A DNA stretch of 64,000 bases, from the NCBI GenBank assembly GCA_029891385.1, contig CM057230.1, positions 36,845,402 to 36,909,401 on the forward strand. The letters run 5' to 3'. The notes beneath the pieces were generated by a model. It was not told the origin of the DNA. It did no database searches and saw nothing but the letters and a program-made list of their open reading frames with translations. This document shows positions 12,557 to 25,135 of the stretch, one piece after another (the first letter of the stretch is position 1; each line of letters opens with the position of its first letter). The DNA is from Erythroxylum novogranatense. Its lineage: Eukaryota; Streptophyta; Magnoliopsida; Malpighiales; Erythroxylaceae. The translations under genes were made by a program, and so were the position numbers.

Positions 12557-14390
12557 AGAGAGGGAAGAAGACAAGAGATCAGAAATCTTGAGAGAATTTT
12601 ATAAGGAAATAACCAAAATTTATTATATTTGTCTAATACTAGTCGTTATTACATCTTAAATACATGTAAAAGAATGACTAAGATTGGTGCTAGTCTTGGA
12701 TAACAATGGTGTGGTTTTATTTAAATAGTGTGCTTGATGCGTCGTGGCTTGGACGTTGTCGTTTTCATTAACTTCTCTAGCTCCATTTGAAATTCTCACA
12801 GTTCACTCGACTTTTTCATTAATCTCTACATCATGGTCGCAAAATTTTATTTAAATGACACCTTCAAGGCATTGCTGGCCTTAACCTCAAACGCTAATCC
12901 TCAAAGGCATAAAGCTAAGAATGGTAACACCATCGTTGGTGGTGGTGATATGATTGAGACATGGATCAAGTCAGAGTATTCTCTTTCGGATATGATGCAA
13001 AATTGAATCTCATTCAGGAGCTTCAATTTCACGAAGGTTAAAGAGACCTAGTTGGCTACATTTAGATTACTGAATTCGGATTAGACCTGGAGCAAAGCTT
13101 GATTCTTTTGGAGATTATTGACTAATTTTGATTTTTACGAGCAAAAAGACACAATAGATTTAAAATGAACACGAGTACGAAAAGAGCATTCTTGCTTAAG
13201 ATATTCTCAATTTTAACCTTTTCCTTGTCAAAACCTAACTCAGATGAAGAAGAAAGACAAAAGAGTATAATTATAGTCTAATATCTGTACTTAAAATTAT
13301 TTTAAATATAAATATTTTAATATATTTAAAAATAATTTTAACAATATACTATTTTTAATTTTAATTTAAATTTAACTTTTATTCTATTAAAATTTTATAT
13401 GTAAAATTAAATTTTAAATTTTTTCTCTTCTCTCTTTCTAATTTTTGTTTTTTCGCATTTAAACTCTAGACAATACCTCCACCAATCTATATTCTAAAAA
13501 ACATTTCACTCATATTCTATTTATCTCAAATTCTTGCTATTGTTGGTTCAAGTAGACTTAGAATTTCTACTCTTCTCACTTAAGGCTCTCCTTTGTAGAA
13601 GATCTTAAGTTCGAGTCACCAAAAAAGAAAAGAAGAGGAATTTTCCCTGTTGATGATCCTATAGCCCCCTAAGCATGCTCCTTAGTCGGATTAATTATGG
13701 GAATTTCGCTTCTAATGACGTTGTGAGAGTTGGAACTATTAGGGAACCCGAGACTGTTAGAAACTTGATGCTGAACAGGGCTAGTGATCAGTCAACAACT
13801 GACTAATCAATATGTGACGACTCTTTGTACGCAGAAGTATGCAAGCTACGTAAGAATTTGATGGATCTTGAGATTCCAGATTTACCTCATCTAAAACTCT
13901 TGGAGTAGAGTCTTAGGAGTTTAAGATTAGTCCAGCAAAAACTGGGATACCTAGTATATATATATATATAAAGAAATTCTACCCTTCCGAACTTTTTGCA
14001 GCTAGAACTTCAACAACCAGTGGCTTAATAACTAACCCCACATTTGAACTAGTTTTTCCTATTTGAAATAATCTGATCTCCTAGAAGCTTCCAAAATAAA
14101 AACGCACAAACAAATAGGCTGGCACTATACAATTGTTTAAGCCAACAAAACTTGGTCTTTACTCCAGCGAAGAAAAGTCATGTAGCAAAATGAAGGTGTC
14201 TGTAGAGAGAAATTGGAAAAAAAGGGAAAGGATAAAGATAATTTTTAATTATTTTTAAATTTAAATTAAACGATGGAAAAAACATTAAATTTAATTTGAT
14301 CCTTTTGTCGAAAAAATAGAACTGGACTTTGGAAGAAACTCACTGATGCGGCAGACTTGTAATACAACTAATTGAAACTCATCACCGGAA
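12557..14390 (+). repeat. Tandem duplication, copy 1 (1.83 kb)
   Basis: It begins agagagggaagaagac and ends atcaccggaa, and copy 2 starts on the next base. The order of shared blocks is the same in both: LTR-like leader, a start codon followed by AKFY, an AT-rich stretch, a SINE-like patch, a (TA)n tract, and a terminal aatacaactaattgaaactc. Copy 1 alone has about 85 bp at 13050-13135. It lacks about 430 bp present in copy 2, with aaccagtg at both deletion edges. The left part overlaps the LTR region of the minus-strand gypsy remnant. Confidence 0.85.
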
Positions 14391-16590
14391 AGAGAGAGAA
14401 GAAGACGAGAGATTAGAAATCTTAAGAGAATTTTAGAAGGAAATAACCAAAATTTATTATATTTGTCTAATACTAGTCGTTATTACGTCTTAAATACATG
14501 TAAAAGAATGACTAAGATTGTTACTAGTCTCGGATAACAATGGTGTGGACCGTGTGGTTTTATTTAAACAGTGCGCTTGATGTGTAGTGGCTTGGATTTC
14601 TCCAGCTCCATTTGAAATTCCCATAGTTCACTCGTCTTTTTCATTAATCTCTACATCATGGTCGCAAAATTTTATGTAAATGGCACCTTCAAGGCATCAC
14701 CGGCCTTAACCCCAAACGCTAATCCTCAAAGACATAAAGCTAAGAATGGTAACACCATCGTTGGTGTTGGTGATATGATTCGAGACATGGATCAAGTCAG
14801 AGTATTCTCTTTCGGATATGATGTGAAATTGAAAAAATTGAATCTCAATCAGGAGCTTCAATTTCACGAAGGTTAAAGGACACACAGCAGATTTAAAATG
14901 AACACGAGGATGACAAAAGCATTCTTGCTTAAGATATTCTCAATTTTAACCTTTTCCTTGTCAAAACCTAACTCAGATGAAGAAGAAAGACAAAAAAGTA
15001 TAATTATAGTCTAATATATGTACTTAAAATTATTTTAAATATAAATATTTCAATATATTTAAAAATAATTTTAACAGTTTACTATTTTTAATTTAAATTT
15101 AAATTTAACTTTTATTCTATTAAAAATTTATATGTAAAATTAAATATTTTAAAAATATTTTTTTCTCTCTTCTCTCTTTGTAATTTCCATTTCTTCGTAT
15201 TTAAACTCTAGACAATACCTTCACCAATCTATATTCTAAAGAACATTTCACTCATAGTCTATTTATCTCAAATTCATGCTATTGTTGGTTCACGTAGACT
15301 TAGAAATCCTACCCTTCTCACTTAAGGCTCTCCTTTGTAGGAAATCTTGAGTTGGAGTCACCAAAAAAGAAAGGGAGGGAAATTTTTCCTGGTAATGATC
15401 CTCCAGCCCCCTAAATATGCTCCTTAGTCAAATCAATTACGGACGTCTTACTTCCAATGGCGTTGTGGGAGTTGGAGCTACTAGGAAATCCGAAACTGTT
15501 GGGAACTTGATCTTGAATGTAACCAGGTGATCAATCAAGACCGACCAATCAAGATGTAAATAACTTTCTTTCATCAGTAAGTATGCAAGTTACGTAGAAA
15601 CTTGAGGAATCTTGAGATTCCAGATTTGCCGCATCTAGAACTTTTGGAGTGGGTCTTAGGAGTTTAAGATTAGTCCAACCAAAACTAGGATACCTAGTAT
15701 ATATATATATATATATATATATGAACTTTTAGCAGCTAGAACTTCAACAACCAGTGGCTTAATATTCCTCAATGTCACCGAACAGCAGTTGAGCCGAGAT
15801 GTATAAGTTTCCTGAGCTCTACTTGTCGTCAACCTGTCATACTAGTTTCGTGGATCTACTTGGAGCTTGTGAAAATTTCAAATCCATGCACAGGGATGAC
15901 AGTAAGAGGGAAATATTCAATTCCTACTGCTTGAACATGGCTTCACACAGGCATTTACTACTATTGACGCACCAGCTTTAAAAGATACAGAACCGTCTAT
16001 ATCCAAATGCACCAAATGTGTTTCGTTTCTCAGTTAGTATGGATCAATTGATGATTATGATAGAATAAAAGAGCTATACAAGTTATGCTATGTCGTCTCC
16101 TCATAAAAAAACAGAAAAAGGAGGGAGAAGCCAGATAAACATCACAAAGTCTGCTGGCAAAACTGACCATTGTTGCAACCAGTGTATGCATCACTAACCC
16201 CACATTTCAACCAGTTTTTCCTGTTTGAAATAATCTGATCTTCCAACTGAACCACCCCAGAAGCTTCCAAAATAAAAACGCACAAACAAATAGGCTGGCA
16301 CTGTACAATTGTTTAGCCAACAAAACTTGGTCTTTACTCCAGCGAGGAAAAATCATGAAGCAAAGTAAGGTGGCTGTAGAGAGAAATTGGGGGATAAAAA
16401 AAAAAGGGAGAGGATAAAGATAATTTTTACTTATTTTTAAATTTAAATTAAACGATGAAAAAACATTAAATTTAATTTGATCCTTTGTCGAAAAAATAGA
16501 ACTGGACTTTGGAAGAAACGCACAGATGCGGCAGACTTGTAATACAACTAATTGAAACTCATCACCACTAATTGAAACTCATCACCGGAA
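14391..16590 (+). repeat. Tandem duplication, copy 2 (2.20 kb)
   Basis: Copy 2 lies head to tail with copy 1 and abuts the 3' side of the MYND gene. It holds about 430 bp (roughly 15765-16193) missing from copy 1. Its last 40 bases carry an extra small duplication of actaattgaaactcatcacc. A (TA)n tract at 15697-15722 is longer than its counterpart at 13961. The shared patch around ctcctttgtag...gagtcacc resembles the box-B part of a tRNA-derived SINE. Confidence 0.85.
14658..14876 (+). other. Unrecognised 72-codon ORF inside the duplicated segment
   Basis: It starts MVAKFYVNGTFK and ends NQELQFHEG. I do not recognise the family. The corresponding frame in copy 1 (from 12834) begins in the same way but is interrupted by a frame change and stops, so only the copy-2 version is open. 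The leader upstream, with a CT-rich run and an ATG in a plausible context, could be a captured exon, because HEG is followed directly by gttaaag, which resembles a donor site. It is equally likely to be chance. Confidence 0.25.
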
Positions 16591-16711
16591 AAAATTGAGA
16601 CAAAAAGAAACTTATTCGGAGAAAACTACAATTCATAAAACCTTTATAAATTAAAACTATACTTGTAGTTAGTATTGTACACTGCAGAGCATAGGCGTAG
16701 CTCATGTACGC
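16591..16711 (-). other. Probable 3' UTR of the MYND gene
   Basis: This unique sequence lies between the end of the tandem duplication and the MYND stop codon. It is AT-rich and has no coding signal. The exact polyadenylation site cannot be read with confidence. Confidence 0.45.
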
Positions 16712-19700
16712 CTAGGCAAGCCATTCTGACATTCCAAACAAAAAGCAGTTTGAATAGCAAGGAAGGAAAAGTGCAGTGTCTGCCACCGCCATTGGCTGCC
16801 TGAAAGGATTCAACTGCACCTACAACGTTGGGACACCAATAAGGCCCATGTCGAATTGAACACTTATTAGAATGACTGAGGAAGAATTTTACTACGAACC
16901 GGAATGTTGAGAGAACTGCCAGTTATACTGTTTATGCACTGAGCTGCTAGATGGCAAGCTTCTTCACAATAATCCGAAAATACAGCTGGAACATTTAATT
17001 CCTTTATGAGCTCCTGACATCAAAGCAATTAGAATTTATGCTCCAGACGTTTCAAACTCACAGAAATCACCCAGGATCAGGGTATTTGCAACATACAAGA
17101 GTAGGCGACCAACTTGGATACGCAGCAATGCCTGCATTTGGAGCAATGACTAGATGAGGGAAAGAATCCTGCCCACATGTCATGTCATGCCATCAGCAGT
17201 CGTCATCAGAAGAACCAAGCAGAAAAAACATATCCAGAGGTGTAAATCTCTGGAATAAGAGGAGGGAATGTGTACTGTCAGGAGATATCCATCTGTATGT
17301 ACTTGAATGAAAGGAGATGAAGATGGTACACCTTTGCTAACTCCCGGAAACAATCATGATAGTATCCCCTGTGAAGTTGTACCGTCACTGATGAACTACC
17401 CATGATAGCATTCTCACTTGAGGATTTGCAAATGCAGTTTTCATCTAAGCAATAAGCATAATTGCAGATATCAATCTTCTCATTGTCCCTGGTTTTAGAG
17501 AGGAACAAAAAAGAATAATGGCGGATAAATCATTAATTTGCATTGTTATAACAGTCCGGTAAAAGAAAGAGCCTGAGTAACAATCTAAGGCTGGAAAAGT
17601 CCACCTTGACCATAGATATGTCGACATGGATATTACCAACAATCCCATATCAACATAAATATCACAAGTATCAAAGATATGAAGTTCAGGGTGACAAAAC
17701 CCAATAACTTAATAACAACCTCCATAAAAAAAAAAGGAAGTTTGATACTTGAAAATGAATGTTAGTCCAGAGGATGTTCCAGTTCCATAACCATCTCAGT
17801 ACATAAGTACAAACAAGATTGACCATTCAAAGTTCAAAGCTTTTAGCATTGGAGGTGTAACTGACCTCTGTGGTGGAACCGCAGGTCCAATGAGCTCTAT
17901 ATGCACTCTCACTCCCGGGAAAAGTGCATGCAACTCCCCAAACGCTGGAAGTTGTAAAAGCTCCTTTTCAGGCCCTTCCAAGGTTCAATTTATACAAGAA
18001 AACTTAGATCCAGAGGGACAAAAATATAAAGGTACGAATGCTGACAATTAAATGACTTGTAAGAAGTGCAAATGAAATCCCTATTATACACAAGATCTAA
18101 GGAGAAATACAAGGTAACAAAGGAGAGAATGTGAACACACAGAGAGAGAGAGAGAGAGAGAGATAGATATATATGTATATATTCAAGGCCCTAATATTGA
18201 CTATTATCATCTCCATCATTATAGCTGGGACTCGGTGTCAACTTAAAAAGGTAAATCTCAATGCAAAGCACTAAAGTGGAAACTTACAAACCAGCCTAAT
18301 TGGTTGTAATGGATAAAACCAAAAACTTGCAGGGCTACAGAGACATTGGGGCATTACTATTATGATAGACTTTTAAATGGAAAATACAAGCCCGTATAGG
18401 ATAAAATGGTGAAGTCATATAAATAGTGAAACAATCGCAAGATAACAGCTCCAAACTTACCAAGGTAATGTATGCACAAGTGTTTGCAGGATGTATGATT
18501 CAGGCTTTTCATACGAGTAAGACATGCAGCATAATATATGGTAAGTGGCTGCATGAAAGTAATTTAAGATCAGTTACATTTTTAACAAGAAAGCACTAAC
18601 TGAAATTACATAAGTTTCCTAGTGTAGAGAGAATGATCTGAGCTTAATATTCTTCAACATTTTACATTCACAAGATTTCAAGTAATTATCTGATGCTGAC
18701 AAAATCAGTCGACAAAGCACACATATTTGGATATTAAGAACCAGAATTGCTTCTTAAAGTCAATCCACAGTTTTTTGAAAGTCTTCTATAAACCTAAAGC
18801 AGGAATAAAGAACAGAAAGTGATTGCCGTTTCTTTAATACAGTGAAAAAGGCAAAGAATATGTACTTTTAAACTTCAGTCATATCATACCCAATGAAGAA
18901 GCATAGCAACGGGTGAATGTAAGGGGATGCATCTCCATTGGTAATAATCCATCCAACAACGTATATGTTCTGATACCAGAGATATAGGTCCTGCATGATT
19001 CTATTAATGCCATATACATCTATCAAATCTATTTTCATAGATTGAAAGAAAAAAAGGAAAGAACAAAGGGATGATACCACGGCATGGACACAGCTCACTG
19101 GAAAGACCCCAAGCATTGGTTGTTGAACTGTCAATCACATAGAAGAGGAAAAGGACATTAAAAGGATGACCTTTATCAAGTTTTGGGAGGTTGAAATTTG
19201 ATAATAAATATCTGTGCAGCCCAACAGATTCTTTGGATTATGATAGTACTAGACTAATTTCAAAATAACCTTCTTAGCCAAGATTTAGTGAACAAGCAGT
19301 TGATGTGTGAGATAGAAGCACAGTCACCATTGGGCAATAGGTTGCCCTTGCTAACTTTTTCCCAACTTTTAAGCGCTGGGAAAGTTTTTATGCGGAAAAA
19401 TTATGTGTGTTAAGTTGTACTGTCAGTTGTGATTCAGAATCTCTTTCTTTTATCCTCCTTTTGTGTTCAGATATTCCGACTTCTCTAGCTCACATATGCA
19501 CAATCCATAAGTCCATCATTCTGAAACAGGCTGTCAGGTATTTTTAGATTTGATTTTCCGTTTCCTTCCTACAATTGTTGAAGATTTTTTGGAACAACTG
19601 AACTGGCTCCTCCTAATTCACGATTTGAATTCTGTCTTTTAGCAATTTTCAGCCCTTAAAGAAGGCAAGAAACTTGTGCATGATTATAAACACAGCCCAG

Positions 19701-20295
19701 CAGAGAAACGTGGAACGAGTCGAGAATAAACCTTGAAGAATCAGAGAAAGCCCGTAATGCAGCACATTGGCATTCACATATCCACATTCCCAATCGATGT
19801 ATACCTCTTTTGCTAAAAAATGAGCACCTAGTCTCCTTCTTTTCATATATCTACCAAGAACCCAAGTACAAGTCACACGCAAACAAGACTAAAGCTTTGA
19901 ATACAAATCAAACAAATAAACATCACACCAACACAGAAGAATTGGTCTTAACCTCAAAAGTAGCTTCTTGAGCAAAAGTGAAAGGGAAATCGTTCAACAA
20001 ATCCACACGCTTCATTTGTTGCTCTAACCTCTCACACTCCAGCTTGTGGTCATTCCAATGTGAAAGCTACAACTCAACCAAGAAAATTTTAAAAATGGCT
20101 GTATTTGAGAGCATCTCAGATTAAAGACGGTTAATTGGAGACGAAACACTGGACAAGTCCAACCACTATTAGCACGGAATATTATAGGCCTACCTGATGA
20201 GAGGCGGAGCAGTAAGAAACAGCGCCGCAGCGTCCACAGCGTCTCGTGGGAGGGCCGATGCACCGCGTTCGACGTCCCTTGCCAGCGCACTCCAT
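16712..20295 (-). CDS. MYND-type zinc-finger protein with MSS51-like C-terminal domain, 11 exons
   Basis: Exons on the minus strand are 20295-20194, 20066-19953, 19850-19732, 19127-19078, 18990-18890, 18548-18461, 17974-17866, 17488-17332, 17168-17097, 17013-16900 and 16819-16712. Every intron is GT-AG and phases agree throughout, giving 1134 nt or 377 residues ending at TAG. Residues 1-50 form the MYND finger: [16 protein letters not shown], then HW, H and LEC. Later blocks are [64 protein letters not shown] and LNPFRQP. This order fits plant proteins annotated as ZMYND15-like, whose C-terminal half resembles the yeast Mss51 domain. MYND fingers bind proline-rich partner peptides; the molecular role in plants is unknown. 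Intron 6 carries a (GA)n tract near 18137. A copy of exon 3 lies at 23994-24275. Confidence 0.93.
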
Positions 20296-20420
20296 TTTGC
20301 ATTCCAGTTGAGAAATCAGAGTCTAGTCCCCGGAGGCTTCGCTCCTAGGAGTTGTCTGAGGCATGAAAAATGGATCCAAAAGTCAAGATAGCCCAATTTG
20401 ATTTAGATTTCTTAATCTGA
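20296..20420 (-). promoter_or_regulatory. Probable 5' UTR and promoter edge of the MYND gene
   Basis: This is the region directly upstream of the MYND start codon. The block 20358-20405 (ggcatgaaaaatggatcc, then aaaagtcaagatagcc and caatttgattt) recurs at about 30720-30780 in the same orientation. That supports a former duplication of the gene. No clear TATA box was fixed. Confidence 0.45.
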
Positions 20421-22510
20421 AGCATCCATATGGAGTTTCTGGAAAATCCTTATTGACACGTATAAGGACTGGACTGTCCAAGACAATAAGCCTACTTAGT
20501 TTGGTTAATTACACTGTATTATTGGTGTAGAACTCATTAATGAAATTTAACTTTTTTTTAATAAAAAAAGAGAAAAATTATCCAATTATTAGTTGTTTTG
20601 CATTACTTCTCTTTCCTCTCATAATATCCAACTTTTTGGTTTTATGTTTTATTATTTCATCTATAAACGCTTAATATTATTTTACCTATAAAGATATGTC
20701 TAAGCCACCATCTTCCTTTCACCCTTTCAGTGTTTTCTGCTTAATTTCTCAACGTATTTATTTTTGTTCGTCCACTAGTTATGCTTCGTTCCTTGCAATC
20801 TCATACTTGACCATTTCTTTAAATATTGTTGTTTTAGCTATTGTCTATTGTCAATAGTCTTCTTTTGTCCTTTTTGTCAGTTTCGTTTGTACTTTCTTAA
20901 TAATGATCACTCTATTTTCTTAGTCTTCGCATGCTTTATGATTTAGCTATACTCTTTTCTATTTTATCTTCTAAACCAAGCCCTCCTAATTTCAACTTAG
21001 GACATTCAATTTTCTATTTTATTTGCAAGTCAATCCCAAAATTTTCTTAACACACTATTCTTTTCACAAAATTAATTCTAACATATACATGAATCAAATT
21101 AAGATAACCAAAACAAAATTATTATAACAACAAAGGAATTAAGTAAAATGATACGGCATGAAATTAAAGTGAATACAAGAGTTAACTTAATGTGACTAAT
21201 AAACCATTAATTTGAGAATTTAACTTAATGGAAGTTTCTTTCTATTTTATAATAATGAGAAATATAATTAATTCATTACTTATAACTCTAATAACCTAAG
21301 CTAAATTAAAATTAAGAGAATTCACATAATTTTTCTATGGAAATTAGTGATGAAAGTGTGTACATATATATACACATACGAATCTAATCATCATCATTTA
21401 AGAAATAGAAGTGCATGTCGATAAATGTTAGCTTTAATGGTTGATTTTTGTTATACTGTTAAGCTAGGAGGAAAAATTGTGTAAGTATTAGTGGGCCTTA
21501 GTCAATGGTTGATATGCAAGTTGGTATAATAACAATAATAACAACCTAGTACAAATCTTGCCAAACGCGGGGTCTCGAGAGGTCCAGTGTTTGCAATCTT
21601 ACCCTTAACTAATAAAGAGACTGTTTTCAATCGATATGTAAGTTGGTATAAAAAATGAAATGTTGGCAAGGGAACAAGGTAATGTTTTATGAGTAGGTAA
21701 GAAATATGTTTGATGCTGATGAAATCTCAAGAGTAAGCGACACTTAGCATAGGTTAATAAACAACGATAAAAATCTTCAATAATGGCAAGATTTTGATGT
21801 AAAATCAATAGTGTTTGGTACAACTAAATCGTGTTAAGTCCAAAAGTGTTGGGCGGAGCTTGAATTTGGTAAGAAAGTATGAAGGTATAAAAGTTTATGA
21901 GGTTTCTTATACAAGTTGGCTCAAATGAAAACTTAGTCACAAATCAATATGAATGCATTATAAGTATGCTCAAATGCGTGATACATTAAGATAGATTATG
22001 ATGACTAACCAAAGGCTCATCAAGGCACTTAACCATTCAAGAAGTAATAATATAGCGAAGGATGACAAAAACGTAGAGAAAGTGGGTTAAAGAAGTATAA
22101 GCACAACCTAACGTAATAGGAAATGTGGGAGCACTTCCTTAAGTAATGGAAAATGGATGAATAATTTAGGAAAGTGGTTGGCTTCATTTGAGACCATGTT
22201 CTCCATCATCCTAAACGATTTAGTGGCTAAAAGTATATAATTCCCCACTAAATTAGTAGATTTAGTGTAAGTAATGACTTTTAACTTACTTGGTCCTTAT
22301 GTTTTTGTAAGCTTATATAAAGGCATCATATATTGCTCATTTTATGTGAATTTTATATTCAATCATCTACTCAAGAGTTTGAGAACTTTGTAAGATTTCT
22401 TTGTAGAGATAAATGGCAAGGAAGATCTTTTATCTCCCTGAACTTGTCTATGTTATAAGTCTTTCTACTTTTACTTCTTCCTTACTAGATTCTTGAGCTA
22501 TATTAGCCTC
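20421..22510. other. Intergenic DNA with retroelement debris
   Basis: No gene was recognised. At 21555-21600 the block caaacgcggggtctcgagag, followed by tttgcaatcttaccc, resembles a common plant SINE 3' segment. A plus-strand TATA-like cttatataaaggc at about 22311, followed by a pyrimidine-rich leader, looks like the U3/R part of an LTR, but I could not find its partner. Confidence 0.35.
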
Positions 22511-23104
22511 TTATTGGTAGAAGGTATCCATTTCTTTCCTTCTTATCTCCTTTTTTAGGAAACTAGCTTTGACAATCTCCATTGTCAACTTGTTCTCTGG
22601 AGCTGAGTTGCTAAGTGACTCATTAAAAGTGTCCCAACTTTCTGGCAATGAGCAAAGTAGTAAAAGTGTCTGCAACTCATCATCAAGAGACATTTTCATG
22701 GTAGACAGTTGATTTACCAAGCTTTGAAATTGATTCAAATGTATTAATATGCTATCACCATCTTTATACTCCAACTTTCCAAGTGTCCTCATTAATGACG
22801 CTTTGCTAAAGGCATTCTTCCTCTCAAACATGGCCTCAACATCCACAAACCGTAGGCATTTGTGTCATTAGCAACTTATTGGAAGACATTCATATTAACA
22901 AATAGTCTAATTGTTCCAATGCCTTTTTAATTCAAAATTTTCTATTCACTCTCTACGACTTCGGTTGGTATCTCTTTCTTTAAATTGGGCTCATACAAAT
23001 CCTTACAATAAAGGTTGTCTTCCATTTTAGTTTTACACATAGAGTTGTTTTTGTAATTCAAATAAATCATGCCACGGATGCCTTTTTTATCTTCCATCTT
23101 AACA
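22511..23104 (-). pseudogene. Copia-type gag fragment (UBN2 family)
   Basis: On the minus strand it begins near 23104 with MEDKKGIRGMIYLNYKNN. It continues MEDNLYCKDLYEP, then after stops and a frame change VANDTNAYGLW. The open stretch from 22846 to 22511 reads ERKNAFSKASLMRTLGKLEY, YKDGDSILIHLNQFQ, LLLLCSLPESWDTF and LKKEIRRKEM. These are the standard blocks of the copia gag polyprotein. The upstream part carries stops (VVESE*) and the reading frame shifts before VANDTNAY. No zinc knuckle, protease or pol follows, so this is a 5' fragment of an element whose LTR is at 23153-23950. Confidence 0.85.
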
Positions 23105-23134
23105 AGCACAAAACCACAAAAGCCCTAATCTAAA

Positions 23135-23146
23135 GCTCTGATACCA
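23135..23146 (-). promoter_or_regulatory. Primer-binding site of the minus-strand copia fragment
   Basis: In reverse complement it reads tggtatcagagc, a perfect match to the initiator-Met tRNA complement. It lies between the LTR and gag as expected. Confidence 0.85.
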
Positions 23147-23152
23147 CTATAT

Positions 23153-23950
23153 TGTTGAGAAAAGGGACCCAATTGCACAAACAACAAACGAAAACAAACT
23201 ACAACCTTTCTGAAATTGTGTGGTTAGATAGGAAATCGATACCAACCAAAATCATAATAGTATAATGCAAACGTAATCAGCTTAAACAATTGAAAGAACA
23301 CAAGGATTTACGTGGGAAACCACAATGTGGGGAAAAACCATGCGACTGTTAATAAATGGTACCAAAATCTCACTAATTAATAATAATCAAACAAGTATGA
23401 AAAATTGTTCTTCCCTGTCTCAATTAGAGATAAACACAATCATCAAGGAAGTTCCTTAGCATAACAAAACCCAATAATCATCGTCCAAAGGTGGCAGAAT
23501 ACAAATTCGTCTACAAGGAGGTTTGGATAGAAAATACCAAGTTAAAAAGCTCTAAAATCAAATTCTAACCATTGGATGTGAAGAGGCAAGAACCAAGAAC
23601 AACATACTAAAATTTCATCCTGATTAAAGATCGTTTGGTCATCAATTGAGGCTGAAGGAAATTTTGATTTGCACTTTCTCTCTCTTCTAGGCGTTTTCCT
23701 CTCTTTCTCTCCTTTACACACTCTAGAGTGCTCTTGTGGCTCTCACCTCTACTCACTCATCTTATTTCCAGCCATATATCCCCCCTTATATACTCATTTT
23801 CTTCCCCATTTTGCCCTTATAAGCAACTTAAAATGGGTTAAAGTTGACACTTCAAATATCATTATATGAAGTAACATTTATATGATGTAACATATGAAAT
23901 TGGACCAAATTAATGAACTCTTCCTTCGAGTAGGAGGGCTTAACACAACA
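23153..23950 (-). mobile_element. 5' LTR of the truncated minus-strand copia element
   Basis: The block starts tgttgaga six bases to the right of the primer site and ends taacacaaca, giving the TG...CA ends and the short inverted TGTTG/CAACA termini of an LTR of about 798 bp. No second copy was found in the window, so the 3' half of the element has been lost and no target duplication can be checked. Confidence 0.65.
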
Positions 23951-23993
23951 CTAACTTGTCCTCCTATTTCAATATTTGAATACCTACTTCTAG

Positions 23994-24275
23994 CAATTTT
24001 CAGTCATTAAAGAAGGAAAGAACCTTTCACAATTGTGAACATAACTTAGCAAAGAAATGTTAAATGAGACGAGAACAAACCTCGAAGAATTAAAGAAATC
24101 TGGAAACAAAAACCATTGTCATTCACACATCCACATTTCCAATCGATTTATACCCTTTTGCCCAGAATGAGCACCTATTATTCTTTCCACATATCTTCCA
24201 AGTATCCTATCTAAACAACATTAAAACTTTGAATTCATTCACAACAAATAAACACCACCAACACAGAACAGTAAT
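23994..24275 (-). pseudogene. Detached copy of MYND gene exon 3 with flanking intron
   Basis: This block aligns to 19640-19942, in the same orientation, from tagcaattttcag at the left to acaaataaacaccac at the right. Within it the minus strand keeps AGGTGCTCATT and TCGATTGG-AATGTGGAT as in exon 3. It has several substitutions and indels, a lost reading frame, and a disrupted GCAKxG region. No other MYND exon was recognised nearby. It is a partial gene duplication about 4.3 kb upstream of the intact gene. Confidence 0.85.
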
Positions 24276-25130
24276 GACGTCTTTATCTTGAGAATGGTGG
24301 CCAAACCTTGACGTATGATTAAGTTCATAGCCTCGAATGCATCATGCAATTTACAAATGATGGACCATGCACATATGTAAAGGAACCAAGTATAGAGTTG
24401 TTATTCAAGAAAAACCCAATTAAATATACTTAAGAAGACTAAATATTTTAGTAGCTTATACTTTAATGGGGATTCCAAGGTTAACGTACATTGTTCCATG
24501 CTTCATTCATAAGCATCTGTAGCGATTTCTATCAATTACATATAATGTTTTAGGTTGTCAATGTTGCATCTTCTACAAAAAGATAGCAGGGAAAGCTAAT
24601 CATGGAACATATGATTCCCTAAATACCTTTAAGCTTTCATCTGAAATTGATGGTGCCTCTGTAAAATAATTTCTTAAAACTTCTTCAAACACTCCTCAGT
24701 TTCTCATGTTTGGTTTTTGGCAGCTACAGCCTGTACACAAGAAGGGACAAGTCTTGAAGTAAGAAATTTAAGAAAGGGTCAAAAAAGAAAAATATAAATA
24801 ATATTTCTTATTATCTCTTTTTAACCAAAATATATGTCCAGTTTCTTTAATAAACAAGAAAACAAAAGAGACACTTTTCAGCTTCCAGAGCCAAGCATCT
24901 ATGTTGAAAGTTTTTGTTTTTGTAGAGAAATCGTTGTTAAATTCAAAAGCCCAATTTTGACAATTAGCATCTTAAACAAGTGTCTCAAGCATTCGTCATA
25001 ACTAAAAGTTATATCAAAATTGAAGATATATATTTTCCTCTTCAAATTATATAATTATAATTCCAGAGTTTCCTATAACCTAGTGTAAAAAGAAATTGTA
25101 AGGAATAAAAGCAACGAATAGTAAGGAATT
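24276..25130. other. Intergenic DNA, no gene recognised
   Basis: This is the segment between the exon-3 copy and the gypsy remnant. I looked for traces of MYND exons 1-2 and saw no convincing match. It may hold the degraded gag of the following element. Confidence 0.35.
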
Positions 25131-25135
25131 TGACA

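Noticed and set aside
20197..20391. Plus-strand frame opposite MYND exon 1
   Set aside because: Antisense shadow of a well-supported coding exon and 5' UTR.
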